Shown here in pieces: positions 36,444-48,619 of a stretch of 64,000 nucleotides of DNA. Numbering within the stretch: position 1 is the stretch's first letter; each line of letters starts with the position of its first letter. Made by a program: the position numbers and the translations under genes. Origin of the DNA: Girardinichthys multiradiatus (lineage: Eukaryota > Chordata > Actinopteri > Cyprinodontiformes > Goodeidae); assembly GCF_021462225.1 (NCBI RefSeq), contig NC_061813.1, forward strand, positions 26,560,442-26,624,441. Reading direction: 5' to 3'. A model generated the notes under the pieces. That model was not told where the DNA came from, did no database searches, and worked only from the letters and a program-made list of their open reading frames with translations.

Positions 36444-36822
36444 AGGTCTGCAGAGAGAATAATCAGGGCTGACCTTCCCTCCGTCCAGGACTTATACAGG
36501 TCTAGGGTCAGGAAAAGAGCTGCTAAAATCTCAGCAGACCCCACACACCCTGCACATAAACTGTTTAGAGTTTTACCTTCAGGCCGCCGCTACAGAGCAC
36601 TGTTCACTAAAGCCAGCCGCCACAGAGACAGTTTATTCCCCCAGGCTGTTTCTCTGATGAACATTTAATAGAGTACCAAACAACTGCATACCTTTGTATA
36701 TATGTATATTTAAGGACATAAAGATATAAGCATAAATATATCTTATAACGCATTAAACAAAGTGTACCAGAGTCAAATTCCTTGTTTGTATGTACAAACC
36801 TGGCAATAAAGCTGATTCTGAT
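36444..36822 (+). pseudogene. LINE (L2/CR1-type) ORF2 C-terminus and 3' end
   Basis: From 36444 to the stop at 36666-36668 an open stretch of 74 codons encodes the C-terminal tail of an ORF2 protein. It contains 'RIIRADLPSVQDLY', 'FRVLPSGRRYRALFTKASR' and 'DSLFPQAVSLMN'. This is the characteristic end of L2/CR1-type ORF2 proteins, after the reverse transcriptase. A 3' region of about 150 bp follows and ends in CAATAAAGCTGATTCTGATT near 36822. Everything upstream is lost, so it is a heavily 5'-truncated insertion. Confidence 0.8.
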
Positions 36823-39800
36823 TTAATAGTTTAATACCCGTTGAACATTCTTACAGTTTTTCACATCTTTTTTGGGACTCCTTTTATAATAGAGCAAAAC
36901 AATCTAATGCATAATTATGAAGGGAAATAATAAATGGTTTTTCAATAGTTCCACCTGTGTGTAATTTAATTAAAAATTCCAAACATACCAAAACATAGTC
37001 ATCCACATAAATTAATAGACCAGGCAAGCAGTGAGTTAATGGAGAGGAGGCACATTCACAAAACACTTCAAGGCAGAGTGTGTGATTTAGTGATCAGACT
37101 GTCTGGGCAGGCAGTTGGTTGTTATTATATAGCGGCAAAAAGACAAAGAGACCATCTCTGTTCAGTGTTTGTATGATGCTCATCGTTACTTGCCAAAATG
37201 CGCACTGGATGACAGATGCTGAGGTACACCGAGACAGAACACATCGCTTGACTTCAGCTAAGTATAGTTTTTTCTGTAGCAGGCATGCTTTAAAATAGAA
37301 CAAAACCGAAAAGGTGTCACCAATGTGCTTAACCTTTCAGGAGTTTGCTGAAACTCATTTAATGTGTCACACTCAATATAGATCCTGCTAAGCGTGATTT
37401 TTGAAAGCTGAGGTTTGTGGAATATCGGCAGTGAGTTTCTGATTTATAAATGACCAGAGGCAGCTGAGAGAGGCTCTTCTGGTTTATGGCAGAACTTACA
37501 GAAATGTCTGATACTGACTGTTACCTGGTCAGAAAACAATATTTCCTGACCACTAGAAGGTACTCTTACATAATCCAGAACGGATTTAATCCACCATTGC
37601 ATCAGATTACCTTATCTCCCCACACCCCAGTCATCCTGTTGTGAGTGTGGAACATGGTTCCTGGTAGAAAACTTGTTTGGTCTGCCAAGCATAAATAAAA
37701 GACAGCAATGAATAGACTTACTGAAAATAAAATACTGTGCAGCTACAAGCTGTACATACATTTAACTGATCAGCAATGGCTTAAACGTAATGGTCTAAGG
37801 TTCATTTCATTTTCAGCAGCTGTACAATTATTGTCAAAAAACCACACAGTAGCCCAATGTCATTGGAGGTCATAAAGAAAAAATAGTAGCAGGTGAGAAC
37901 AGTTGTAAACGTATAGGACTGACTCAAAAAAGTGAGTTTCAAGGTGATTTGTTGATAAATTTGCTAATAAATGCTATGTTGGAAAAGCTACTTTGGGCAG
38001 ATTTCAACAGATTCTGAAGTTTTCTAATCCAGTAGGTCTGACAATTTTTTATTTTTTTCCAGCAATACTACTCTGAAATCCTACCCGGTACACAAAGCTT
38101 TTATGATTTAAACATTTCAGTCTTATATGTTCAAGCCAGAATACGATTCTGATGATCCACAAACTATGATTGATGCTAACAGATGCAGAGGCTGAAATAG
38201 GCAGAGATAAATATAATGATTGTCTTCAGAACTTTAACCAGAGAAATCTAGTTATGTTGCTGTTTAATGTGGTTCATTTGATTAATTTTTGCACGTGTTA
38301 AATTGCCACTAGAAAACGACATATTCTTCTGGTGTCTCCTCAGTTATGTGACATGCCAGCACAGCAATCATACAGATGACATATAAATCTACTGTTAGAA
38401 ACATTAAATATTCTTCAAAGTGCGTAAGCAGAGCACTTCATTTTGAGCCGAGTGGGGTGGTGGTGGGGGGCTGCATTTTATACACGCTTATTCAGTCATA
38501 CATAAATCTTTACGGTGAGAATAAAAATTGACCTTGGATTATCTTTAATGTAAAGTTATGTTGGGGCTTACTGGTTGGAGTAAAACCCATTCTTCTCAGT
38601 CTCTCTGCTTGGTGATCCTGTTTGGCAGTTTTGGGAGGTTAAGCAGCAGTTTTGCAGGTGAATAAAATCTGCCTATTTCAGTACACCCTGGTCCTCTACA
38701 TGAACCGCTTCTGATGTGTTTTTTGTTGCTGAATTACCTTCAAACCTGTTCTCAGCATATGGTTCCGGGGTAATTCTGTAGCAATACATAATACAAGTAA
38801 CCACCTCTGAAGAACAAATGTGAATTAAAAACAGAGAAAAACCCATATAGTTGTACTTTGAGTGCATTAACCTTACTTAGCAACACTCCGTTCTGTGGAC
38901 ACCAAATATGTCTCTTGCTGATGTGCACAAAATGCAGAATCTGGTTTGTTATAAATTTTATCCACAACTTACAACAAAATAGCAAAAGAAATTAGAGACT
39001 AAATATATGTCACTTGAATATGGTTGACTTTTAAGCTTTGTCTGGCCAGCTTGTTTGATTAACATGCAGGGAAATCGGAAATGCAATCATTAAAAGCAGT
39101 TAATAAGCAAAGATGGGGTGGTTTTTAAAGCAAATTTGAAATTTAATTAATGAAATAAACCCATATCAGATGCCAGATAGGAAGTGTGGTTGTAACTATG
39201 AGTGCTTAGACTACTGAACATTTATTACACTGACAAACACAAAGAGAAACATGGCTGTTGCTGCTGGCAAGGTAAGAATCTTTCTTTCATTTAATTTAAC
39301 TATTGGTAAACAACACCCCACGTTTAATCTGAAAACCTCATCTGTAAACTGCACTTTTTACGTGTCCTATCTTGGTAATTCAGGCATACCATAATCAGAA
39401 GGGGGTTGCCTAAATATGCCAGGGCATCTTTGCTTTACAAAATGGATATCTCAAGATGGTATATTAATTACATGATGAAAGCTACATAATAGAAGCTAGG
39501 CATTTTCATCCCCACACCTGCAAGGTCTGTCATCCCACAACCAAAGACCCTATTGTTGTGTCGTGTTGCATATGTTAAGAAGGAGGGTATTGGCACCAGC
39601 ACAAAACCTTATGCTGGGGGCTACCTCCCCTACTGCCCTCAGCCCCCCCTCAAACCATCATATGGAGACCAAAGCTAGGGACACTGGCATCACTGGCATC
39701 TGAACTCAGGCCAGTTGAGCACAGTCAGCATCCTGCCAACTGCCCAGGAGCCAGGGATCCCCCAGATCACCCAGGATCCAACAGACCCTGGCAGGTTCAT

Positions 39801-41682
39801 CTAGTCCCTCATTGTTACGCTTAAACCTAGATCCAGCCCAAGAATTGGCCGGGTGATGGCACACAAATAAAACACTTATACTCTATAACATTTGACAATA
39901 ACAGAGGATAGAGTGATTTAAAATACCAATAAACCCGGATATGGTGAAGTGATGAAGTCCGTAAATCCTACCGTGCTATGACAACAAGATCTGCTTCATC
40001 TACTTAAGCCCTTAGTTTACTCATCCTGATTTGTGATTGTGACCTGCAAATTAAAATATTTTCCATCTCTTCTCTTTATCTCTTACAACAGCAGTTTACA
40101 ACAGCTCAGAAATGTAATTATGCTGAATAAAATATTTTGTGGCTTCGCTCCAGTATCAGTTTTTGCAATACTGCAACCAACCTGGCGAATAAAATAGTTT
40201 TATTTATATAAAACATATAAACTACACCTTTACACTTAACTCTTACAATATGGAATAGAAAAATACAGCAGCAGGAAATTTTGTTAGTCACACTTTTGGT
40301 TACAAAAAATGTGTCTAAAAAAGTGTTTACTGAACTCCACAAACAAGGAAAAGTAAAATACTTCCATCTAAATCAAAGGAACTCCCAGTTTTCTGTTTTT
40401 TCCTGTTGAGCCATTCTTGCCTCTCATCAGATAATTTGAGTGTTAGTAAGCAAAAAAGGCAGGATGCATTGGCCAAAGGGGAACCTGCCCATCAGTCAAA
40501 ACCCACAACTCTGAGCCGGGGGACTTTAGGTATCACTCCAATCCTATGCAACAAAACATGTGTTTAGCACCGCAGCTGTGCAGAGAGGAAGCCAAAAAGA
40601 ATATCAAGGAAATTGTAAACAAAGTTCAACAGATCTGTGTCAAACAAAAACCCTTTGCCTGGGGATAGACAGTGCTGGCCTGTTTTGCTCTTTGGCCTTG
40701 AGTATGAACAAATGAAATGAATCGCGTGCCTCGCCCCCAGCTGCATGTAACAAGCCTGTTTCCTTTCAGTAGCATATTACTAAACACCACCTGGAAATGA
40801 TTTTAAACATGAGCCTCTCTGTCCACTGCAACGTTGCTAAAGATGTATAAGGAAATCTCTTCCCTGGAGGCGCCTATGAAAAACAGTATTGTGTTTACAC
40901 AAAAGTTTCCGGCTCTTGTCATTCTATGCTTCCTGTTGGTAAGCAATCACTGTTTTATTTACTTTTGCTATGGCAGCCTCCAGGCAACGTCCTGGCAACG
41001 TATTGGAAGCAGCAGTAGAAGCAGTATAGATAGAAAGAGCTCCAAGCTGGAGTGCCTGTAGTGTTTCTACCACCTAAATCACTTGCTATTTGCTTCAAAG
41101 AGGGGATGAAAAGTGTGTGTTTCTCTCTGCACCAGTTTTATCAAAGCAGTGAGAGCTGAGTCTTCCAGTGCCTCTCTGAGCACTCTCAGGGTTAGTGATA
41201 CAAATCAGCAGCACACAAAGCATTAATCAATGGCCAAGCAAGGTCAGCTAACCATACCTGTCCCCATACGCATCCTTCTGGTGAGACCTTGAAATGTAGG
41301 TCGCAGCAATCAATCACAGCTAATTCCCACATGAAGTTTGAATGATAAGTTACTTTTGGTTGTGAGGAAAAAATAAGTATATGAGAAAAATTTAAAGGTC
41401 AGTCTTGTGCAGATTTTTTTTTAGATTGTTTCAATCTTTTTTGCAAATAATAGTTGGGATGTAGGGGGCTGAAACCCCCTTACAAGCTACCATGCTAGCT
41501 CTCTCTTTTTACTTGCAAACAAGGGTCACAAAGTAGCCTATTGGAAGCACAATACACAGTAGACTTGGCATACTTAAAGGCATCATCAGATTTTAAACAC
41601 AAATAGTACAGAATATGAAACAAACATTCCTATATGCATATTATTTCTTGACCAAACCAAATTTCTCCCTGTCCTTATGAAG
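36823..41682. other. No gene seen; one GC-richer block
   Basis: About 4.9 kb without a supported gene. The block at 39500-39900 is richer in GC, with 'CAGTTGAGCACAGTCAGCAT' and CCAGGGATCCC words, and looks like part of a dispersed repeat I cannot name. The part at 40530-40760 has mixed composition and no repeat features and could be a conserved non-coding element. Short open frames here have no domain. Confidence 0.45.
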
Positions 41683-42250
41683 TGCCTTCTGAAAGTATTC
41701 TTATGCCTTTAAGTTCATTCTATGAAAATAGCTCAAACTCAGTCTGATTTGCTTGAGAGCATTTGTGAACATCAACAGTTTTCAAGTGTTGCCACAGATC
41801 CTCTGTTAGATTTAGGTCTGGACTCTAACTGGCTTATTCTAGTTCTGCCATAAATAATTTCATTGTAACCTTGGCTGTGTGTTTAGCGTTGCTCTCCAGT
41901 AAAAATCCAACCCAGTCTCAAGTCGCTTACAGCTCTAACAGGTTTTCAATCAGGATATTTATTTTTCTACGAGGATTGCTTGCAAATAGCTATTTACACT
42001 TTCCCATCAGCTATAACCAGTTTATCTGTCCTTATGTAAGAATATTCTTTCCACAGCATGATGCTATCATTACCATGTTTCACTGTACAGGTAAGACGTT
42101 GAAGACAACGTGCAGTGCTAGTTTCCTTGTTTTGCATGCAGGCCAAAAAGGTCTATTTTGGTATCATCTGACCGGAGCCCTTTCCTCCACATGTTTATTG
42201 TGTCCCCTATCTGGCTTGTTGCTAACTGCAAATGGGACTTCAATGCCCCC
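41683..42250 (-). mobile_element. Tc1-like transposon relic, another copy, minus-strand transposase
   Basis: The left end near 41683 reads AAGTGCCTTCTGAAAGTATTC, a terminal-repeat-like start. The following sequence contains 'GATTTAGGTCTGGACTCTAA' and, near 42056-42085, 'ACAGCATGATGCTATCATTA' followed by 'CCATGTTTCACTGT', which on the minus strand is the HGG/SIMLWG-type region of a Tc1 transposase. It is heavily decayed and has no open frame. The 195-codon plus-strand frame across it is a chance frame. Confidence 0.55.
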
Positions 42251-42455
42251 TCAAACAAATGCCTGGCTCCCTCAAATCAATTCTCAAGCACAAAAGCACA
42301 AACCCCTGCCTTGCCTCTCCCTACTCCAACACGTGAGGGCAAAACAAAGTCAATCAAAGTCGTGCGTACTTGTCTCGGCGAACTCAAAGCGGATATCTGC
42401 CAGACATGTCTGCACAAAGCTCAGTTTTTACGGGCGCAAACATGGTGTCAGAAAA
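42250..42455 (+). repeat. Possible LTR end with primer-binding site
   Basis: The stretch ends in GCAAACA at 42442, and TGGTGTCAGAA follows at 42443-42453. That is the form of an LTR end followed by a primer-binding site. No internal genes follow; the Gypsy element begins 160 bases further on. It is probably a leftover of another LTR element. Confidence 0.25.
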
Positions 42456-42616
42456 TAACCACATATGCTTAACTTTATACCACTCTGTTCTGTTCGGGTA
42501 AAAGTCACTTTTACTCAAGGAGCAAGAATTTCTATGTCAACAGTTGGGAAATAATTTTGCTACGTGGTTAACATTACAGGCTAATATATGTCGTAGGCTA
42601 AATATAATGCTCTATG

Positions 42617-43175
42617 TGTCATAGTGTTAAAGGCCGATCTGACCCACATAAACAGAAACACCAAGAGAACAGATGACCGTTTAGGAAGTTTATTAACAGG
42701 CTGTGGAGTGGGAAACGACAGCCGCTGCTTGGAACTGGAAGCTGCAACAGAGAGGTGATAAGAAATGGCTCGCAGGATAATTAAAATAAACGGACTGTTG
42801 TACGGACCTAGCTGCGCTCTAGTCCACCAGGGTATCTGAGACCGGAGGCTGGAGGACCGTCGGAGGGTGAACAGGTTCAGCAAGGCGGGGCTCAGGCGGA
42901 TTGCCAGCCGGTAAGTAGTCCAGGTAGTCTTCTGTTCAGGTAGGTTATGATCTCAAAGTTCCTCAGGAAGCGAGGCGGAATCCAGGCTCTAAAAAAAGAC
43001 AAGAGTTACTTCATGAGAAAGGGTAACTTGCAATAGACAAGACAAATCTGGCCAGGTTGAAATACCGCATTGGCAAAACACTCAGGCGACGATGTACTGT
43101 CACCCTCCGAGAACGGTCTCTGGCGGCACCTAGTGGTTGAAGATGGTTAATAGCAGCTTCAGACAAATCCAAACA
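42617..43175 (-). repeat. 3' LTR of the Gypsy element (559 bp)
   Basis: Plus-strand reading begins TGTCATAGTG and ends CCAAACA. It aligns with 46863-47537 but lacks two segments of about 55 and 54 bp. A minus-strand polyadenylation signal AATAAA lies near 42681-42686. Confidence 0.9.
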
Positions 43176-43185
43176 CCTCCCCCTC
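43176..43185 (-). other. Polypurine tract of the Gypsy element
   Basis: On the minus strand it reads GAGGGGGAGG directly before the TGTTT start of the 3' LTR. This is where plus-strand DNA synthesis is primed in LTR elements. Confidence 0.75.
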
Positions 43186-43242
43186 AACGGCCACCACCTG
43201 GTGGCCCAGAAGACCCAGCCTGAGAGGAGTGGAAGTCCCGGA

Positions 43243-43392
43243 GAAGTGAAGGATCCAGAATGAAGGTCTTCGGAATCCACGAGCGATCCTCCAGACCGTA
43301 GCCAGCCCTGTCGACCAAATACTGCCAGCCGCGACCACGCCGACGGGCAGCCAGGATCCGGCGGACCGTGTAGGCTGGATGGCCTTGGAAGT
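43243..43392 (-). pseudogene. Chromodomain at the end of Gypsy integrase
   Basis: The minus-strand frame encodes a segment with YTVRRIL, then [23 protein letters not shown] and ILDPSLL. That is the layout of the chromodomain at the C-terminus of chromovirus integrases, which guides insertion by binding modified histone tails. It follows the integrase core by about 300 bases. Confidence 0.7.
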
Positions 43393-44230
43393 CCCGGGCG
43401 GGAGGAGGGGGCTCAGGAGGAGGGCAAAGCGTGCTGGTACGGACAGGTTTCAGCTGAGAAACGTCCTCTGGAAGTCCTCTGAAGGGCTCTGATGGTCTGG
43501 TTCCAGACCCTGCGGCACCGTCGGATGTGGCCTTGCACAGAGGTGGAGCCAGCTTCTTCTTCGTCCAGGGGGAACAAAGGTGGCTGGTATCCGAGGGTTA
43601 TTTGGAAAGGCGACAACCCTGTAGTGGCGAAAACATGAGAATTGTGAGAGTACTCTATCCAAGGTAAGTGGACATAATCCATTCAGACGGGTTGGCCGAC
43701 GTAACACACCTCAGAGCTGACTCCAGTTCCTGATTCAGCCTCTCGACCTGGCCATTAGACTGCGCATGGTAACCCGAGGTTAGCGAGACCTTGGCTCCCA
43801 GTGCCGAGCAGAACTCTCACCACACCTGGGCAGTGGATTGGGGCCCCTGATCAGAGAGGATGACCGACGGGATGCCGTGAAGGTGAAAAACATGCTTGAT
43901 AAGACGTTTTGCAGTCTGGACTGTGGATGGAAGTTTCCTGAGCAGCAGCAGATGACAGGCCTTGGAGAATCGGTCAATTATGGTCAGGATCGTTGTCATC
44001 CCCTGGGAGGCGGGTAAGCCGGTTACAAAATCCAGAGCTATGTGAGACCAGCGTCGACGGGGAACTTCCAGGGGCTGCAACAGACCAGCAGGCGGACGGT
44101 TTGAGAGTTTGCTTCGTGCACATACAGGGCAGGCCTTCACATAGTCCTTGATGTCCCGGTGGAGGGTATGCTACCAAAACCATCTAGCCACCGCCGAAAC
44201 CATCCGACCGGAGCCAGGATGGACGGAGAA
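43393..44230 (-). pseudogene. Gypsy integrase, zinc-binding region and catalytic core
   Basis: Within the 43817-44140 frame, CPVCAR near the start is the second half of the HHCC zinc-binding site. [10 protein letters not shown] carries the first catalytic aspartate and ILSDQGPQ the second. The third acidic residue is in the [10 protein letters not shown] segment near 43742-43744, in another frame after a shift near 43810. The 43413-43707 frames hold the C-terminal part. The domain would insert the cDNA into the genome. At least two frame changes make it inactive. Confidence 0.75.
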
Positions 44231-44281
44231 CCTTGTAGAATGGAACCATTTAATGAGCTGGGAGAGTACTGCGGTGGGAAC

Positions 44282-44827
44282 TTAGGTGCGGTTAGCGGGT
44301 CCAGAACTGGGCCCTGGGTCAGAGAGGAGAGCCTGCCCCACTTTGTCTTCGATCTCCCAGGTCACGGCCCCCACCCTGCAGCTAGGTGGTAAGATAGGGG
44401 CTGCCTCCTTCTCAGAGTCGTCTGGGGCAAACTGACGTGATAAGGCATCGGGTTTGACATTTTTGGTGCCAGGTCTAAAAGAAATAGACAAGTTAAAACG
44501 GGAAAACAATAACAACCAACGAGACTGGCGAGAATTGAGGCGCTTAGCAGACTGAATGTAAGATAAATTATTATGATCTGTCCATACCCTCACAGGATGC
44601 TCAGCGCCCTCCAGCCAGTGCCGCCACTCCTCCAGGGCCAGCTTGATGGCGAGGAGCTCCCGGTCACCCACTTCGTAGTTTCTCTCGGCAGGGGAGAGAC
44701 GCCGCAAAAAGAAAGCACAAGGATGGAGCTTTCCGTCCAGGTCTTGGCACCCCCACTCTCGAATCAGAAGCATCCACCTCCAAAACGAACTGTCGATTAG
44801 GATCTGAATGGTTGAGGACCGACACAT
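44282..44827 (-). pseudogene. Gypsy RNase H domain
   Basis: The 181-codon frame contains the typical Ty3/Gypsy RNase H order: '[20 protein letters not shown]', then [12 protein letters not shown], and '[16 protein letters not shown]' near the end. These carry acidic residues of the active site. The first acidic residue, in LEVDASDS, lies in the neighbouring 44664-45023 frame, so a shift near 44750 divides the domain. Confidence 0.8.
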
Positions 44828-45697
44828 GAGAAAACCTGTTCTTTAACGTGGTGAAGGCAGCCTCTGCCTCCGGGCTACAGGCGAAGGGCAACTTGGTTGA
44901 AGTTAAGGCGGTTAGGGGAGCCGCCGTCTGGCTGTAGCAGTGGATGAACCTTCGGTAAAAGTTAGCGAAGCCCAGGAACCTCTGTAACTGCTTCCGTGTC
45001 TCAGGGGTGGGCCAATCCAACACCGCCTTGACCTTCTCCGGATCAGCACGAACCTGTCCACCCTCTAGAACAAAACCAAGGAAGCTGATGGATGTTTGAT
45101 GGAACTCACACTTCTCCCCCTTAATGTAGAGCTAATTCTCTGGGAGTCTCAGCAGCATTAGGCGGACATGATGCTTGTGCTCAGACAGGGTTTCAGAGTA
45201 AATTAAAATGTCATCCAAATACACAAACTCAAACTGGTTCAGGTAATCTTTCAGAGCGTCATTGACTAAACTATGTAACACTGCAGGGGCGTTGCACAAT
45301 CCAAACGGCATGACCAAGTACTCATAGTGTCCTCGTGGCATCTTGAAGGCTGTTTTCCACTCATCTCCCTGGCGGATCCTAAGTAGATGGTACGCGTTTC
45401 GAAGATCTAACTTAGTGAACACGGTGGCTCCATGGACTGGTTAAAACGCCAAGGAGAGGAGAGGAAGTGGATACTTTTTCTTGACAGGTATTGCATTTAA
45501 TCCCCGATGATCAATACACGGCCTCAGCGAGCCGTCCTTCTTTCCGACAAAGAAAAAACCGGCTCCGAGGGGCGAAGATGAGGGGCGAATTATTCCAGCA
45601 GCTAGCGAGTCAGCTATTACTGCTCCATCACCACCCTCTCAGGACCGGAGATCTTATACATCCGGCTGGATGGTAATGGAGCCCCAGGTAGTACATC
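44664..45697 (-). pseudogene. Gypsy reverse transcriptase
   Basis: The palm domain is in the 45132-45422 frame: '[15 protein letters not shown]' with the first aspartate, '[10 protein letters not shown]', and the active-site box YLDD at 45210-45221. An in-frame TAG at 45132-45134 ends this frame just after the palm. Another stop lies near 45445. The thumb/connection continues at 44664-45023 with '[13 protein letters not shown]'. The N-terminal part lies in 45480-45700. The enzyme would copy the element RNA into DNA. All catalytic residues remain but stops and shifts disable it. Confidence 0.85.
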
Positions 45698-46310
45698 TAT
45701 GGAATAGTCATACGGGTGGTGGGCCGGAAGGGATAAAGCACGGGACTTACTAAAGTCTAACTTTAGGTGGTGATAGTCAGAAGGAATCAAGTGAAGGTCA
45801 GGGGGCTCAACCCGCCCAACCTCCTTGGCAGGGATCTTAGAAGGGAGGACGGCAGACTGCAGGCAGCTAGACAAACACTGTGGGGACCAGGCCTCCACCC
45901 TTAACTCGGCCCAATTTAGGTGAGGGTTGTGGACCCGCAACCAGGGAAATCCTAACACCACAGCGTTCTCAGACAAATGAAAAACAAAAACAAAAAGATT
46001 TGCTCCTGGTGGTTTCCTGAGAGCACCAGCTCAAGGGGCTCGGTCTCATGGGTAATCAGCTGGAGCGACTGGCCATCCATCGCTAAAACCCGGCGAGGGG
46101 TGACCAAAGGCTCCGTCTTAATGTGCTTAAGATCCACCAGGGACTGTTCAATGAGGTTGAGCTCACACCCAGAATCAATGGGTTCCGATAAACTAAAGGA
46201 TTTGTGGTTGGCAAAAATAGTGGCAGGCAAGACAAGTTGTGGGGCTTCTGAGCAAGATTCAGGGTCGGTCGGTCGCCCCTTTAATACCGGCGGATCTTCC
46301 CTTTTAACCA
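45698..46310 (-). pseudogene. Gypsy aspartic protease and linker to RT
   Basis: The 45952-46359 frame carries SEPIDSGCELNLI, in which DSG is the active-site triplet of retrotransposon aspartic proteases. The frame then breaks near 45976, and the 45617-45976 frame continues with 'VVLGFPWLRVHNPHLNW', the usual end of the protease, and the linker with 'DYSIDVLPGAPLPSSRMY' that leads into RT. The protease would cut the Gag-Pol chain. Confidence 0.75.
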
Positions 46311-46316
46311 AGAGGG

Positions 46317-46817
46317 ACAGTTGGAGATGAAGTGATGCAATTCTCCACAGTAAAAACAACTGTTAGAGTTTCTGCGAGATCAAAAATTAGTTTGAACTCC
46401 TTAATAAAGTCCTCATAAAAACATCCGAACTGGTTACAGTTCGAAAACCTTGCCTCTGCTCAGCGAAGTGCCTTGCCTGTTAATAGCCCAAGGACATAAG
46501 AAATATTTTTGTCATCATAAGGAAAACTGCGAGGAGAGTGATTAAAGACTAAGGTGCACTGTAATAGGAAACCCCGACAACTGCTGACTTCTCCCGAAAA
46601 TTTCTTGGACTAGGTGAAGTGACATCACGAAAGCCCGGAAGGGGCTGCGTGGGGAGAGGTTCAGCAGCGCACCCGAAGGTTGGGCGGGCCCGGGGATTAG
46701 CGCCTGCTGAAACAGTGCTGTCATCTGCTCGAGCTGCTGATTTGTCTGCCACTGCTGCTCGAGGAGGTTACAGAAGGTTGCACCATGAGAATGGATCTGA
46801 TGACTGTGTTCAGACAC
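46317..46817 (-). pseudogene. Gypsy gag remnant with CCHC zinc knuckle
   Basis: The 46542-46817 frame encodes an N-terminal gag piece with a glutamine-rich, coiled-coil-like start. A second frame around 46450-46550 holds [18 protein letters not shown], a gag motif. The nucleocapsid knuckle, in the pattern C-X2-C-X4-H-X4-C, lies at 46317-46358. The total is about half the normal gag length, so a central section is deleted. Confidence 0.7.
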
Positions 46818-46862
46818 TGTTCTCTGGAGTGCCTAGGTGGTCTCTGGCTGGCCTGAGTGTTC

Positions 46863-47537
46863 TGTCACAGTGTTAAAGGCCGATCTGACCCACATAAATA
46901 GAAACACCCAGAGAACAGAGGACCATTTACGAAGTTTATTAACAGGCTGTGGAGTGGGAAACAACAGCCGTTGCTTAGAAGTGGAAGCTGCAACAGAGAG
47001 AGGTGATAAGAAATGGCTCGCAGGATAGTTAAAATAAACAGACTGTTGTACGGACCTAGCTGGGTTCTGATCCACCAGGGAGAGAGAGAGAGGAGAGTCC
47101 AGACCTGCGGATAGCTGCGCTCTAGTCCACCAGGGTTTCTGAGACCGGAGGTTGGAGGACCGTCGGAGGGTGAACAGGTTCGGCAAGGCAGGGCTCAGGC
47201 GGATTGGCAGCCGGTGAGTAGTCCAGGTAGTCTTCTGTTCAGGTAGGTTATGATCTCAAAGTTCCTCAGGAAGCGAGACAGAATCCAGGCTCTAAACAAA
47301 GACAAGAGTTACTTCACGAGAAAAGATAACTTACAATAGACAAGACAAATCTGGCCAGGTTGGAATACCGCATCGGCAAAACACTCAGGCGACGATGTAC
47401 TGGAAATCCATCTTCTTTATACTTCCCCAGGTGATCATCTCAATCAGCCGCACCTGTTACCCTCCGAGAACGGTCTCTGGTGGCACCTAGTGGTTGAAGA
47501 TGGTTAAATAGCAGCTTCAGACAAATCCAGACTGACA
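46863..47537 (-). repeat. 5' LTR of the Gypsy element (675 bp)
   Basis: Plus-strand reading begins TGTCACAGTG and ends AGACTGACA. Relative to the other LTR it holds two extra segments, one of about 55 bp that forms an imperfect tandem copy of the neighbouring 'CTAGTCCACCAGGG' region, and one of about 54 bp ending near 47455. It would provide the promoter. Confidence 0.9.
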
Positions 47538-47542
47538 CTATG

Positions 47543-48619
47543 ATATAGAGCAGCAAACACAAAATGATAAATAAATAGAAAATGTTACTTAGCTGTCCAT
47601 TTGATTTTATTAGCATTAGACCCAATCATTAGACAAAAAGTTGTTTGTGATTTGAAATAAAAGGTGGGTCTTAAGTTGAGCTACATGACAGTATAGTGAG
47701 TTATATTTTTTTGGTAAAGGTATATTATTAGTGTAATGTTTCAATTCAGTCAAAAAACAGTAAAATAATGTATACTGTTTTCTCACCTGATTCAGTGAGT
47801 CTCTTTTGATTACAATGCAAAGCAGAACATAGATTTATTTAATTTGCAAATTTTGCAGCGTAATAACAAAAAAGTGTGGCTATAAAAGCATAAATATATC
47901 CTGTTTTTTTATTTAAATTGTTTTGATAAATTTGGCAATGGATGCCCTTTTCTTGGATTGCGCACCTGCCTCCAAAATTGTCTGTGCATGTTATGACCAG
48001 CACCAGATCCAATTAGGATGTGGTGTTGGTCTGGTTTTAGCTTTCTGGATAGTTTTTTGTGTTTTCCTCCTTTAGCATGATGCTGTCTCTCAAAATCAAG
48101 TCAAAGTTTAACAAAGTAAAGGCCACACCTCAGTGTATTTTAGATCAACTCTTAACAGCATTTTGGGTGTTTAGCATTGACCAATATAATTTCACAGTGA
48201 CTGTGATTGATTAACCAATGATCATCACTGATTAATGATGTCAAGTTCAACAGATTCTCATTTTGAAAATACATGAACTATGAGTAAAAAGACTATTTTG
48301 AGATGTTGAGATGGGTAGATTTTTACTTTTCTACCACACAATGACAATATTTTTTAATAGAATTGTCCCATGGCTCACTGAAACACTAATCAACAATTAA
48401 CATGCCGGAACATAATTTATACGCATGAAGATGCCACCTTCACATTTCTGCCTGCCCCCTCATATATGCAAGCCTAGAACTGGCCCTGGTCCTTCATAAG
48501 ACAAGGTATGTGTCTCATGCAGCTAATAGTTGTGTTGACAGATTTTTCTACCTGAGCTGTCGACTTTTGCAGCCCATCTAAATTTACCATGGGTATTTTG
48601 GCCATATTCTTTTTCAAAC
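47543..48619. other. No gene seen
   Basis: AT-rich DNA without supported open frames or clear repeats. Confidence 0.5.

Larger units (their letters stand above)
42612..47542 (-). mobile_element. Ty3/Gypsy chromodomain retrotransposon, complete ends, inactivated
   Basis: The element proper spans 42617-47537 and is flanked by a 5-bp target duplication, CTATG, at 42612-42616 and 47538-47542. It reads on the minus strand: 5' LTR (46863-47537), gag remnant, protease, reverse transcriptase, RNase H, integrase, chromodomain, polypurine tract and 3' LTR (42617-43175). The LTRs differ by about 30 substitutions in roughly 550 aligned bases by eye, plus two indels of about 55 bp, so it inserted some time ago. 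The order and chromodomain place it among chromoviruses, close in layout to fish sushi-like elements. Stops and shifts disable gag and pol. I could not identify a normal tRNA primer-binding site next to the 5' LTR. Confidence 0.85.

Noticed and set aside
41871..42458. 195-codon plus-strand open frame
   Set aside because: It runs antisense across a decayed Tc1 relic and into a possible LTR end, so it is a chance frame.
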